Positions 1 through 9,390 of a stretch of 64,000 nt of DNA are shown one piece after another; positions within the stretch are counted from its first letter, which is position 1; every line of letters starts with the position of its first letter. The notes under the pieces were generated by a model that was not told where the DNA came from, searched no databases, and saw nothing but the letters and a program-made list of their open reading frames with translations. The position numbers and the translations under genes were made by a program. Origin of the DNA: Eubacteriaceae bacterium (GTDB taxonomy: Bacteria > Bacillota > Clostridia > Peptostreptococcales > Anaerovoracaceae); contig CABIXY010000008.1 in assembly GCA_902362805.1 (NCBI GenBank), forward strand, positions 31,580 to 95,579, given 5' to 3'.

Positions 1-1431
1 ATGAAAAAGTTGGTGTGTTTTGTATGCGCTTTTTGCCTTTGTCTCGCAACAGCGGTACCCACATGGGCAGATGATGGGAATCCACTGGCCGGTGCGACCA
101 GTATCGGGACAAGCGGGACAGTGCAAGGGGTGATTACTGATGACAACAAAGCGGACTTCTATAGGTATACGGTTTCAGCAGGATCATCGGTGGAATTAAA
201 AGCGAAATATACTACAGACATAAAATATTCAGAGGTTTGTGTTCTTGACGGTGATGGGAATGAACTGGACTACTACTATGTGTCCAATAATGGAGATACA
301 GGTAGAAAGACAGAGAATGTTAGTTTTCTTTTAAATCCAGGGACGTACTATATAGGTGTCAGACGCGACATGTGGAGTAATGGGACGTACTCTATGAATT
401 ATACGACGGAGATTCTCCATAATACAGACGTGACTTACGATGATACAATAGCAACTGCTCATGTACTGCCATTAACGACAAATGTTAACGGCATCCTGTC
501 AAAGGCTTCTGGTGATAAGATTGACCTCTATAAATTAAATGTGGCAAATCCTGGGATGCTAAAATACAATATCAAATTTGATTTCAGGTATGTGTATTTC
601 AAATTGCTAGATAAGGACGGCAATGAAATTAAATCCTGGTATTTTGGCTGGAATGACAATCTAAAGCTGGGTACAGAGACTTTGGATATCTCATTAGAGT
701 CGGGCACCTACTATCTGGAAGTGCTGAGGGATGGTTACGATGGCAAGTATTCCTTTAGCCAGACCTATACAGATATTGGGAGCACCGAGAAGGAGCCGAA
801 TGATACGATGGAACAGGCGCAGCCGCTGAAACTGGGTGAAAAAGCTGTAGGAATGATTTCCATTGGAGGGGATACTGATTTTTATAAAATCAATGTGCCG
901 TCGAAACGAAATGTCACCTTTTCGCTGCCATCTAAAATAGATGATACATACCTCTACGTTTATGATGAAGAGGGCAATGAGATTAAACGATGCTATGGCA
1001 ACTGGAATGACAACACGAAAAAGAGCACCCTGCAGAAAATCTATAAGCTGGCAGCGGGAACTTACTACATTCAGGTAAAAGGCCAGTATAGGGATTCATC
1101 TTATGGTACTTATACTTTGACTGCGGCTACAACCAAGGCGCCAACCCAGATCAAAATCACCACCATCAAAAAGACAAAGAAGAACTGGTCTGGAAATAGA
1201 AGCATCTATGTAAAACTGGGAAAATCCAGTTATACAGAAGGCTATCAGGTTTACTTGGCTAGAAATTCCAAGTTCAAGGGTGCATCAAAGTATGTTGCCG
1301 AAAGCCGCTCCTTTACAATAGGACCGTTGAGTAAAGGCACTTATTATGTTAAAGTTCGCGGCTATAGCGAGAACAGCGACGGAGAGCGTATCTATGGGAA
1401 GTTCAGTACGGTGAAGAAAATTAAGCTATAG
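1..1431 (+). CDS. Secreted PPC-repeat surface protein
   Basis: The protein has 476 residues. It starts with a signal peptide (two Lys, hydrophobic core, predicted cut after residue about 23, PTWA). Three pre-peptidase C-terminal (PPC) domains follow, at about residues 25-135, 141-258 and 263-378. The third carries the hallmark EPNDTMEQAQPL, and each ends in a GTYYIxV strand. The last 90 residues form an Fn3-like module (GYQVYLARNSKF, YYVKVRGYSE) shared with neighbouring surface proteins. PPC domains are extracellular beta-sandwiches usually attached to proteases, but no peptidase domain is present here, so binding or adhesion is more likely. The start codon is the first base of the window, so its ribosome site cannot be checked and an upstream extension is possible, although the signal peptide argues for this start. 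Confidence 0.8.
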   Translation: MKKLVCFVCAFCLCLATAVPTWADDGNPLAGATSIGTSGTVQGVITDDNKADFYRYTVSAGSSVELKAKYTTDIKYSEVCVLDGDGNELDYYYVSNNGDTGRKTENVSFLLNPGTYYIGVRRDMWSNGTYSMNYTTEILHNTDVTYDDTIATAHVLPLTTNVNGILSKASGDKIDLYKLNVANPGMLKYNIKFDFRYVYFKLLDKDGNEIKSWYFGWNDNLKLGTETLDISLESGTYYLEVLRDGYDGKYSFSQTYTDIGSTEKEPNDTMEQAQPLKLGEKAVGMISIGGDTDFYKINVPSKRNVTFSLPSKIDDTYLYVYDEEGNEIKRCYGNWNDNTKKSTLQKIYKLAAGTYYIQVKGQYRDSSYGTYTLTAATTKAPTQIKITTIKKTKKNWSGNRSIYVKLGKSSYTEGYQVYLARNSKFKGASKYVAESRSFTIGPLSKGTYYVKVRGYSENSDGERIYGKFSTVKKIKL

Positions 1432-1463
1432 AAATAGAGTATGAATAATGAAGAGGTAATACA

Positions 1464-4400
1464 ATGAAGCGTAAAACAAGTTACTATAAATTGGAATTAA
1501 CAATCAAAAAAGCCCTTACCGTATGCCTTTGCGTTGCAATAATTACAGGAATATTTCCAGCGGATGCTATGGCAATTGAAGAAGCACCAATTGTTACGGA
1601 ATGGGCAGGAGGCATAGCATCCAATTATTCAAAAGGAACTGGAACAGAATCAGACCCTTTTCAGATTTCTAATGCAGAAGAATTAGCTTATTTTGCAAAA
1701 TCAGTAAATTTGGGCAACTCTTATAAAAACACCTTTTTCATTATAGTACAAGAGATAAACTTATCTGAGGCTGAGTGGGTTCCAATTGGAAATGAGAAGA
1801 CCATATTTGAAGGAACTCTTGATGGAAGGGATCAAAATATATGCAATCTATTTATTTCCTCTTCTGATAATGATATAGGACTTTTCAGCGAGTTAGGTCT
1901 TACAGCTATAGTTAAGAACTTAACCATCAGTTCTGCATCAGTTTCCGGAAGTCAAAATGTTGGAGCTATTTCTGGGAGCAGTAAAGGAGAAATAAGTAAT
2001 TGTAAAATTAAGACTAGTAAAGTTTTGGGCGAGTCAGGAATCGGCGGAATTAGTGGTAGAACATGCAATAATATTTACGATTGTACAATCAATGACAGTC
2101 AAATTAGAGGTGAGACTGAGTGCGTTGGTGGAGTTGTTGGATGCGGCGACTTTCATGGTCCGTACAGTTACGATATAAAGAAATGTAGAGTCAAGAATTC
2201 AAAAGTAGTTGGAGAAAATTATGTTGGTGGAATTGTTGGATATAAGGGGCAAGGTAGTTCTGCAGGTTATTATGGTATGAATATTATACAATCCTTTAAT
2301 GCTAGTGAAATAATAGGGACTAAATGTGTTGGAGGTATTTTGGGCGGCTCATATCATTTCAATACAGGAGATTCTGTAAGTGTAAAAGAGTGCCATAACT
2401 CAGGAAATATATCAGGAACAAAATATATTGGAGGGATAGTGGGGAGAACAACTGGTGCATTTAATAATGGGAGTACACGCATAGAAAATAGCTACAATAC
2501 GGGCAAAGTTGATGCTTCTGAAACATTTGGAGCAGGAATTTGTGGCGGCACATCAAAAAAAATAAAAAATTGCCATAATGTGGGTGATATAACGTCAAAT
2601 GGTGTTGCTGCAGCGATTTGCGCCGACCCACTAGTATATATGCTAGATGAAGCATATTATGCTATTATAGAAAATTGCTATTATATGCAAGGCGCAGATG
2701 ATAATGCAGAACAACTTTCATTCCGGGATTTTAAAAACAAAACTTCTTTTAAAACGTGGGATTTTGATAATGTTTGGACGTTTGGTAATAATGACTTTCC
2801 GGAATTAAGGGCATTACAGATTAATGACGTAGAAGAACCTGAACAACCGAAGAAAGATTTTAATTATTATACTTATCGCGCAGACTGGTTGTTAAGAGAC
2901 TGCGAAGACACTAGATTTATAAATTATAAATTAGGCCTTGAAACGATAACGAGGACACTTGTAAATGTATTGCAGGAAGAGGAGCGCTTTGGTAATAGCT
3001 TAAAGGCATGGGAATCATTTGAATTGTTTTTCTCACAGTTAGATAAGGGACCAATTGGTGCTTTATATGATCAGGAGTGTGAAAAAAAGGATGTTTACCA
3101 AGCCATTATATTAGATGCTCTTCATGTATCGCTGCAAGAGGACGTTCTTGACCGTTGCAAAGAAGGGTATAAAGACGCAGTGAACAACTCACAGGTAGTT
3201 CTCAAGAATTGGAAGAGTACTGTAGGTGATTTGAATGATAAAGGGGTTTTTAAAAAATTATCGTTTAAACAAAAGAAAGATCTTGGAAATGATTTGATTG
3301 AGAATATTGAACTTACAAATGATGTGATTAATGGATCGAAATTGGGCTTAGACTTTATTGATGCAGGCATCAAATTGGCTGACTGCTTTGATTCACTTTG
3401 TGAACAAATATATTCAGGAATTATGATGATAGAAATGACAGATGCTTTAAAGAACGTTGTTAGACAGTTGTATTTAAATTGCCCTTATGAACAATATCAT
3501 CTAAAAAATGCAATTAAATCCTGCACTGAGGTGATGGATTTAAGCGTGGAACAGTTTTTAAATAAGGTTCGAAATGATAAAATTGCAGGGTTAGGAAAAG
3601 ATGCGATAGTTATACTGTCGGAACAATTATGGGGGTGTGTAAAAAAAGTTCTTCAGACGAGTTTTCCTTGGGTTGATTTACTAGTTAGTGCATACAATAC
3701 TGGAAAAATGTTATCAAACCAATTATTTAATACGGAGGATATAGTAGAACAATATTTTCATATGACGGCGCTTTTAGAATATGAGACGGTTATGGATAGG
3801 ACCCTGAGTCAGTTCAAGAATAATTATTCAAATGAAAATAATGCTGTAAATGCAGAAAACTATCTTAATGCTGTTGATTTAACTTTTGCGTTTAAGAACT
3901 TAGATTGTAAAGATGCTTGCGAATTTGTGGACAAGATAGGAAAGGGCTTAGTTAATAAGCTTTTTTACGATAAGAAAGAATATGCGAGTATTAAAGAATA
4001 CTACCAAAAAGTTCAAACAAATAATGATATAGCATACACATACTATCGAATTAAATGGATAGATGAGTTGAAATTAGATTATCCGGATTTGTATCTAGAA
4101 TATTCAGATGTTAGAGTCCAGTTTCTCAAGAGTATTAAGATTGCTTGTCCTGTAAATGTATTTGTATATGACAAAGACGGAGAGCTTGTAGCCTATGTAG
4201 AGGATGGAAAGGCATGGAGCTCAAATAAAGTCACTTTACAAGTTGAAGGAGACGTAAAAAAAATATATTTCTATGATGAAGAAGAGTATCGTATAGATTA
4301 TATTGGGAATGATTCAGGCGTAATGGATGTTTCAATTGCAGAATATGATAAGAATAGAAAAGAAGTCCGTGAAGCATGTTTCTATGATCTGCCGTTACAC

Positions 4401-5384
4401 GAGGGAAAGGAGTACATGGGGACCATCGATGGCAGAGTACTGCAGAAAAAAGAATATGTAATTGTAGACGGAAAGACTTCAATTCAAAGTGATATAGACA
4501 CATTGTTGGATGAAGATACAGATATAAAAAATACAGCTAAAGTTGTAAATGGATACTTTGTTTCAGATAGTAGTATTAGTCGAGAAAAAAAGTATCTTGC
4601 GAATCAAAGTGTATCAATTAGAGCAATCCTGCCAAAGGGTATGAAGTTTGTAAAATGGACATCTGATGCGGGGAATATATTTGAGGATGAGACTGATGTA
4701 AACACTACGTTTATGATGCCAAACAAAGATGTAGAAATAAAAGCACAATTTATGACAGGCAGTGATTCAGCTGGGACAGGTGGAGGGGTACCTACTGTTA
4801 GCAAGAAAACTATTACTTCAGAAAATGGCGTTGGTGGCACCATTTCACCGTCAAAAAAAGTCGAACTATCTAATGGCTCCTCCCAAACCTTTACCATCAC
4901 TCCAGACTCAGGTTACGAAATCGCCGATGTTCTGATAGATGGCAAGAGTGTCGGTGCTGTTAGCGCTTACACATTTGAGAACGTAACATCCAATCACACG
5001 ATTTCTGCCACGTTCAAGAAGAAAGAGAAGGAAAACAATAAAGACTTTGAGGCAGAGAATCTCGCCAAGAAAATCAAGGCGGCAAAGGATGTCAAAGTCA
5101 AAGCGTCCTCTTCTCAGGGAGTGAACAAGAACGGTAAACGCTACATAAAGGTTAAGTGGACAAAGAAGGGTGCAGCTGTCACGGGATACCAGGTGTACCG
5201 TTCTTTTAAGAAAAAAAGCAGCTACAAGAAGTTCTATACAACGAAGAGGAAATATTACTACAATACCAAAGCATTGAAGAAGGGTAAACGTCACTATTAC
5301 AAGGTTCGTGCATACACGGTAATTGGCGGCAAGAAATACTACAGTAAATGGTCGAATTTGGCATATAGGACGGTTAAGAAGTAG
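1464..5384 (+). CDS. Large secreted GLUG-repeat surface protein
   Basis: This 1306-residue exported protein follows the preceding gene after 32 bp, with ribosome site GAAGAGGTAA. It has a signal peptide (residues 1-38, ending DAMAIEE). Residues about 160-400 hold GLUG-type repeats, seen as recurring V/IGGIVG and GGILGG turns with Cys-rich N-C-x-N strands, suggesting a beta-solenoid. Residues about 470-960 are long, charged and helix-rich and match no family I recognise. Next come a short InlB-like repeat (about 1020-1095, KGMKFVKWTSDAG), a divergent InlB B-repeat (about 1115-1190, SGYEIADVLIDGKSV) and a C-terminal Fn3-like module (GYQVYRSFKKKSSYKKF). No LPXTG anchor or hydrophobic tail is visible, so wall attachment must be non-covalent or absent. 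The adhesin-like role is inference. Confidence 0.75.
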   Translation: MKRKTSYYKLELTIKKALTVCLCVAIITGIFPADAMAIEEAPIVTEWAGGIASNYSKGTGTESDPFQISNAEELAYFAKSVNLGNSYKNTFFIIVQEINLSEAEWVPIGNEKTIFEGTLDGRDQNICNLFISSSDNDIGLFSELGLTAIVKNLTISSASVSGSQNVGAISGSSKGEISNCKIKTSKVLGESGIGGISGRTCNNIYDCTINDSQIRGETECVGGVVGCGDFHGPYSYDIKKCRVKNSKVVGENYVGGIVGYKGQGSSAGYYGMNIIQSFNASEIIGTKCVGGILGGSYHFNTGDSVSVKECHNSGNISGTKYIGGIVGRTTGAFNNGSTRIENSYNTGKVDASETFGAGICGGTSKKIKNCHNVGDITSNGVAAAICADPLVYMLDEAYYAIIENCYYMQGADDNAEQLSFRDFKNKTSFKTWDFDNVWTFGNNDFPELRALQINDVEEPEQPKKDFNYYTYRADWLLRDCEDTRFINYKLGLETITRTLVNVLQEEERFGNSLKAWESFELFFSQLDKGPIGALYDQECEKKDVYQAIILDALHVSLQEDVLDRCKEGYKDAVNNSQVVLKNWKSTVGDLNDKGVFKKLSFKQKKDLGNDLIENIELTNDVINGSKLGLDFIDAGIKLADCFDSLCEQIYSGIMMIEMTDALKNVVRQLYLNCPYEQYHLKNAIKSCTEVMDLSVEQFLNKVRNDKIAGLGKDAIVILSEQLWGCVKKVLQTSFPWVDLLVSAYNTGKMLSNQLFNTEDIVEQYFHMTALLEYETVMDRTLSQFKNNYSNENNAVNAENYLNAVDLTFAFKNLDCKDACEFVDKIGKGLVNKLFYDKKEYASIKEYYQKVQTNNDIAYTYYRIKWIDELKLDYPDLYLEYSDVRVQFLKSIKIACPVNVFVYDKDGELVAYVEDGKAWSSNKVTLQVEGDVKKIYFYDEEEYRIDYIGNDSGVMDVSIAEYDKNRKEVREACFYDLPLHEGKEYMGTIDGRVLQKKEYVIVDGKTSIQSDIDTLLDEDTDIKNTAKVVNGYFVSDSSISREKKYLANQSVSIRAILPKGMKFVKWTSDAGNIFEDETDVNTTFMMPNKDVEIKAQFMTGSDSAGTGGGVPTVSKKTITSENGVGGTISPSKKVELSNGSSQTFTITPDSGYEIADVLIDGKSVGAVSAYTFENVTSNHTISATFKKKEKENNKDFEAENLAKKIKAAKDVKVKASSSQGVNKNGKRYIKVKWTKKGAAVTGYQVYRSFKKKSSYKKFYTTKRKYYYNTKALKKGKRHYYKVRAYTVIGGKKYYSKWSNLAYRTVKK

Positions 5385-7036
5385 TGGCTGTGAAGATTAT
5401 TTTCCTTCTTTCACTGTTATGCAGCGGCGTTTACTACGAATATCAGTCCTGTTTACTGAGTAGCGTGTTGTTGTTATTACTGTGGAAGGTAGTAAAGGGA
5501 AACAAAGAATTCATATGGAAGAAGAACTATTTGTCGTTCATCTTCCCCGCATTGCCACTGCTTTATCTGTTAAGTGCCATCTGGGCAGTAGACTCTCAAA
5601 TGGCACTTCTGGGATTTTTTAAGTACCTGCCCATTGGCATTTTTTCGGTGCTGATCATGCAGACGTTGCAAATACGCCAGCAGATTCTCGACACACTGCC
5701 ATTGGCTGGTGTCAGTCTGGTGATTCTCTCTGCGGCTGGAAGCTTAATGCCCAGCCTGTCGGAACACATGGTTGTAAATGGGAGACTTGCAGGAACCTTT
5801 CAATACCCCAATACTTTCGCTCTGTTCCTGCTGATTGCACTACTATCTCTGCTGCATCAAAAGGGCTTTGACAAAAAGTGCGTTGCACAGGCTTTGGTGC
5901 TGCTTGCAGGGATTCTGGCGACGGGGAGCAGAACGGTGTACCTGCTATTGCCGATAAGTTTACTAATGGGTTGCCTTTTCACGAAAGAAAAAGCTATTAG
6001 AAAAATGTCTCTTGGCATGCTTGCCGTACTGGTAATCTGCGCAGCAGCAGTGTTGCTAGTGACGAATGGTGGTCCTGTAGCAAGAATCATGGACATTTCT
6101 CTGTCAGAGAGTACCTTGATAGGGCGAGTCCTGTACTGGAAAGACGCATTTCCAGTCATTGTCAAGAATCCACTTGGTCTCGGTTATCTGGGCTATTACT
6201 TTACTCAGGGGAGTTTTCAGACAGGTGTTTACGCCGTAACCCATGCCCATAACGAATTTGTACAGCTCTTTTTGGATGCAGGATGGATTGCGGGATCTGG
6301 CTTTGTTGCAGCGATTTTTTACAGTATCAAAAAGGTCAGTGCTAGTTGGAAACGGTTTTTGATTATTGTTATGGTCTTCCATGCCCTTGTAGATTTTGAT
6401 CTTCAATATATGGCGGTATATATGGTTTTGCTGTCACTTTTACCGTGGGAAAATGGCAGAGAGTGGAGCCTTCAGTACTCAAAGTTACTGCCAGCGGCAG
6501 CACTGTGCCTTGCGGTGGTCTTAATCTATAGCGGTCTCGGGAATGCAGCCTACTATTTTGGACAGCCAAGCTTTGCACAGGTGTTTTATCCGAAAAATAC
6601 GCTTTTGCAGATTGAACGCCTAAAACAAGCCGCAGACCTAGACGAGATGGAGTCAATTGCCAATGAAATCACACGGCAAAATGATTCCGTGGCTTTGGCA
6701 TGGGATGCGAAAGCACGCAACGCTTTTGCCCAAGGTGATGTTTTAGCAATTATGGAATATAAAGAGAAGGCCATTAGCCTGTCAAAATATGAGGTTGCAG
6801 AATACACGGATTACCTGGATATGCTGTTCATGGCGATACAGATATACCAGGAGGCTGGGGATATAGACAGTGCGGCGTATTGCGCAGAGACAGCTGTGAA
6901 TATCCCTTTGCGGCTTGAAGCGGTCAGAGAACAGACGAGCAGTTTGGGGTGGAAGGTTCAGGACAAGCCCGAGCTGGATTTGCCCGAAGAATACAAAGAA
7001 GTTATTGATCTGTTAAAGGATGAATATAGAAAGTGA
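5384..7036 (+). CDS. O-antigen ligase/polymerase family membrane protein
   Basis: The protein has 550 residues. It starts with GTG at 5384, overlapping the TAG of the previous gene by one base, so translation is probably coupled. About ten or eleven membrane segments span residues 1-400. The Wzy_C/WaaL signature lies near residue 285 (THAHNEFVQLFLDAGW), preceded by GLGYLGYYF. The last 150 residues are soluble and helical (ALAWDAKARNAF, YQEAGDIDSAAYCAE), like the TPR tail found on several Gram-positive members. The family transfers or polymerises glycans on undecaprenyl carriers, and some members glycosylate secreted proteins. Its place inside an operon of exported proteins hints at surface glycan or glycoprotein assembly. 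The exact acceptor cannot be told from sequence. Confidence 0.8.
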   Translation: MAVKIIFLLSLLCSGVYYEYQSCLLSSVLLLLLWKVVKGNKEFIWKKNYLSFIFPALPLLYLLSAIWAVDSQMALLGFFKYLPIGIFSVLIMQTLQIRQQILDTLPLAGVSLVILSAAGSLMPSLSEHMVVNGRLAGTFQYPNTFALFLLIALLSLLHQKGFDKKCVAQALVLLAGILATGSRTVYLLLPISLLMGCLFTKEKAIRKMSLGMLAVLVICAAAVLLVTNGGPVARIMDISLSESTLIGRVLYWKDAFPVIVKNPLGLGYLGYYFTQGSFQTGVYAVTHAHNEFVQLFLDAGWIAGSGFVAAIFYSIKKVSASWKRFLIIVMVFHALVDFDLQYMAVYMVLLSLLPWENGREWSLQYSKLLPAAALCLAVVLIYSGLGNAAYYFGQPSFAQVFYPKNTLLQIERLKQAADLDEMESIANEITRQNDSVALAWDAKARNAFAQGDVLAIMEYKEKAISLSKYEVAEYTDYLDMLFMAIQIYQEAGDIDSAAYCAETAVNIPLRLEAVREQTSSLGWKVQDKPELDLPEEYKEVIDLLKDEYRK

Positions 7037-7045
7037 GGAAAGAAC

Positions 7046-8038
7046 ATGAGACAAAAGAAGTTGTTGAGCCTGGTGCTGACAGTAGCACTGGTGTTGGGGT
7101 GTGTGACCATACCAACGAGCGGAGCGTTTGCAGCAAATACTATTAATGGTATACACGAAGGATTTTCTTGGAGTGTCAATCCGGAAACTGGCGTACTGAA
7201 AATTAGTGGAGATGGATTATTATCTTATGGACCGTGGGACGAATATAAAGAATCAATTCAGAAAGTCGAGTTAGCTGGTAAGATTACATCGATAGGGAGG
7301 TATGCGTTTAAAGATTGTGCTAAATTGAATTCGATCGTTTTACCTAAATCTGTAACAATGATTTCTTATGGTGCTTTCGATCACTGCGGATCGTTAAAGA
7401 CCATAAAGTTACCAGCATCATTAGAAAGCATAGAAACAGGTGCCTTCATTTTTTGTAACTCTTTATCAAAGGTAGATGTTAATGGTGGAGCAAACAATAC
7501 AAAATTAGTAAACATTGGGACAAAAGCCTTTGGCGGTTGTACAAAACTAAAAAGTTTGACCATACCAAAAAAAGTACAGAACATAGGTAGCAAAGCATAT
7601 GGCTATGACTTAGTTGATGATTATACCTTAGAAGCACGTAAAGTCTCAAATGCAACAATTTACGGAATAAAAGGAACGGAAGCACAGAGTTATGCTAAGG
7701 CTAACAAAATTACATTCAAGAGTGTAAAAAACACTGGTGCAAGTATTCTTACAGCACCTAAATTAACGGCATATACGGGGAAGATAAATGGAAAGGGCAG
7801 CCACGTCTTAAAGTTTACAAAGGTCAAGGGCGCAACAGGCTATCAAATTTATTTTAGTTTTTCTGGTAATGCAAACACGTGGAGAAAATTGCAGAGCTTT
7901 AAAACTCCTCCTAAAAAGTATGAATTACAGTGGGATAATGGCGGTGGATTGAAGTGCTACTACAAAGTTCGCGCTTATAAGAAAGTGGGTTCTAAATACA
8001 CCTACAGTCCATTTTCCGCAGTAAAAATGTTAAAGTAA
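7046..8038 (+). CDS. Secreted BspA-type leucine-rich repeat protein
   Basis: The protein has 330 residues with ribosome site GAGGAAAGAAC, 9 bp after the ligase-like gene. The signal peptide ends near residue 30 (SGAFAAN). Residues about 35-75 resemble the N-terminal cap often seen on such proteins (WSVNPETGVLKISGDG). LRR_5/BspA repeats at about 78-185 have the period I-G-x-x-A-F-x-x-C-x-x-L-x-x-I-x-L-P. The C-terminal 95 residues are the Fn3-like module shared by this cluster (GYQIYFSFSG, YYKVRAYKKVGSKYTYSPFS). BspA-like proteins bind host or neighbouring-cell ligands in oral and gut bacteria; that role here is inferred from the family only. Confidence 0.82.
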   Translation: MRQKKLLSLVLTVALVLGCVTIPTSGAFAANTINGIHEGFSWSVNPETGVLKISGDGLLSYGPWDEYKESIQKVELAGKITSIGRYAFKDCAKLNSIVLPKSVTMISYGAFDHCGSLKTIKLPASLESIETGAFIFCNSLSKVDVNGGANNTKLVNIGTKAFGGCTKLKSLTIPKKVQNIGSKAYGYDLVDDYTLEARKVSNATIYGIKGTEAQSYAKANKITFKSVKNTGASILTAPKLTAYTGKINGKGSHVLKFTKVKGATGYQIYFSFSGNANTWRKLQSFKTPPKKYELQWDNGGGLKCYYKVRAYKKVGSKYTYSPFSAVKMLK

Positions 8039-8052
8039 GTTATAATGATATG

Positions 8053-8096
8053 AACTGCGAAGTTTTATGGCAGACGCTGAGAACTTCGCAGTTTTT
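8053..8096 (+). terminator. Intrinsic terminator after the LRR gene
   Basis: The arms AACTGCGAAGTT and AACTTCGCAGTT form a 12-bp stem followed by TTTTT. An outer pair ATAATGATA (8042-8050) / TATCATTAT (8105-8113) extends the structure. It separates the surface operon from the next gene. Confidence 0.85.
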
Positions 8097-8140
8097 GGTG
8101 TTACTATCATTATACGATTTTGGCAGAAAGGAGCAAACTT

Positions 8141-9376
8141 ATGACTAAAATATCCAACAGACTGACCGCGATATTCCTCATCATCGCGCTTTGTCTAGTT
8201 ATCAATACTATGACGGCATCAGCTGCGACGATACCAACACCGACGATCGTGGAGAGCCAGGGCATTGCCTACAATACAGCGGCTTTTTCCTTGCAAATAC
8301 CGATGGGCTATGACTGTGAAATTTACCGTGCTACGGAGGAGAATGGAACTTACAAGCATATCGACACTTTGCAGCAGAGCGCCCATCTCATATGGGAAGG
8401 TTTGGACAACGGTTATTGGCAGACGGATTGTGCAAACAAGAAAATCGTGTGCCTGCGCAGTGACGATGAAAGCATCTACATATTCTATGACAGTTCCCTG
8501 AAATTCGGCAAAACCTATTATTACAAGGTACGATTTATTGAAGGTGGAAGCAGTGGCGATTTCTCTAGCGTGACAGCCGTCTCACCAGCGCTCGATGGAG
8601 CGGATGTAACTATCATCAAAGGCTATGCTAATTCGTCATACAAGCCAAAGCTGTATTGGAACGGAATCATGGGAAGCCAGGGATATAACGTGTATCGAAA
8701 AGAGAGTGGGGACTGGAAACGCGTCAAAACAGTGAAGGGCGCCAGAAACCTGATTTACACAGATACTACGGCTAAGAAGGGCAAACTATATTCTTATCGT
8801 ATACGTGCATATCGAGTGGCAAATGGAAAGACCTATTACAGCGCTTACTCAAAGCCTTTTAAGGTCAGCACCAAAACACCTACGGTAAAGGGAAAATATA
8901 GCAAGGGATCTGTTTATGGACCATACCTGTCCATAAAGGAACTTCAAGATGTAAAGCGGGCAGTACAGGGATTTAAGTTGAACTATATCAAGAGCGGCAT
9001 GAGCAATTACGAAAAAATTGAAGCAGCATATGACTTTATGAGAAACACGTGTGCTTATGCGTATGCGGGCTGGCAGTACAATCAGGCTAACACGGCGTGG
9101 GGTTCTTTGGTCTACGGTGAAGCGCAATGCTCAGGTTATGCAAGAGGGTTGAAAGCGCTCTGTGATGCCGTTGACATTCCGTGTTATTTTGTACATGCCA
9201 ACAGTAAGTCGTTAAATCCAAATCACCAGTGGAATCAGGTGAAAATTGACGGCAAATGGTACATAGTAGACGCACAGGGCGGATATTTTTTGGTCAGCGC
9301 TGAGACGTACAGATTCACTGGCATGCGTTGGAATACAAAGAACCTGCCTGCATGCAAAGAGGATTATTTTAAATAA
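8141..9376 (+). CDS. Secreted transglutaminase-like protein with Fn3-like modules
   Basis: The protein has 411 residues from ATG 8141, chosen over the upstream TTG at 8120 because GAAAGGAGC lies eight bases before it and the signal peptide (TKISNRLTAIFLIIALCLV) then starts directly. Two Fn3-like segments follow (residues about 30-150 and 160-245; SQGYNVYRKESGDWKR, YSYRIRAYRV). Residues about 285-405 form a transglutaminase-like fold with the triad Cys in GEAQCSGYARGL, His in NPNHQWNQV and Asp in WYIVDAQGG. Such proteins may act as cysteine proteases, crosslinkers or wall-peptide enzymes. The catalytic residues are intact, so it is probably active outside the cell, but the substrate is unknown. 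Confidence 0.82.
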   Translation: MTKISNRLTAIFLIIALCLVINTMTASAATIPTPTIVESQGIAYNTAAFSLQIPMGYDCEIYRATEENGTYKHIDTLQQSAHLIWEGLDNGYWQTDCANKKIVCLRSDDESIYIFYDSSLKFGKTYYYKVRFIEGGSSGDFSSVTAVSPALDGADVTIIKGYANSSYKPKLYWNGIMGSQGYNVYRKESGDWKRVKTVKGARNLIYTDTTAKKGKLYSYRIRAYRVANGKTYYSAYSKPFKVSTKTPTVKGKYSKGSVYGPYLSIKELQDVKRAVQGFKLNYIKSGMSNYEKIEAAYDFMRNTCAYAYAGWQYNQANTAWGSLVYGEAQCSGYARGLKALCDAVDIPCYFVHANSKSLNPNHQWNQVKIDGKWYIVDAQGGYFLVSAETYRFTGMRWNTKNLPACKEDYFK

Positions 9377-9390
9377 GGAGGAGGCATCCA

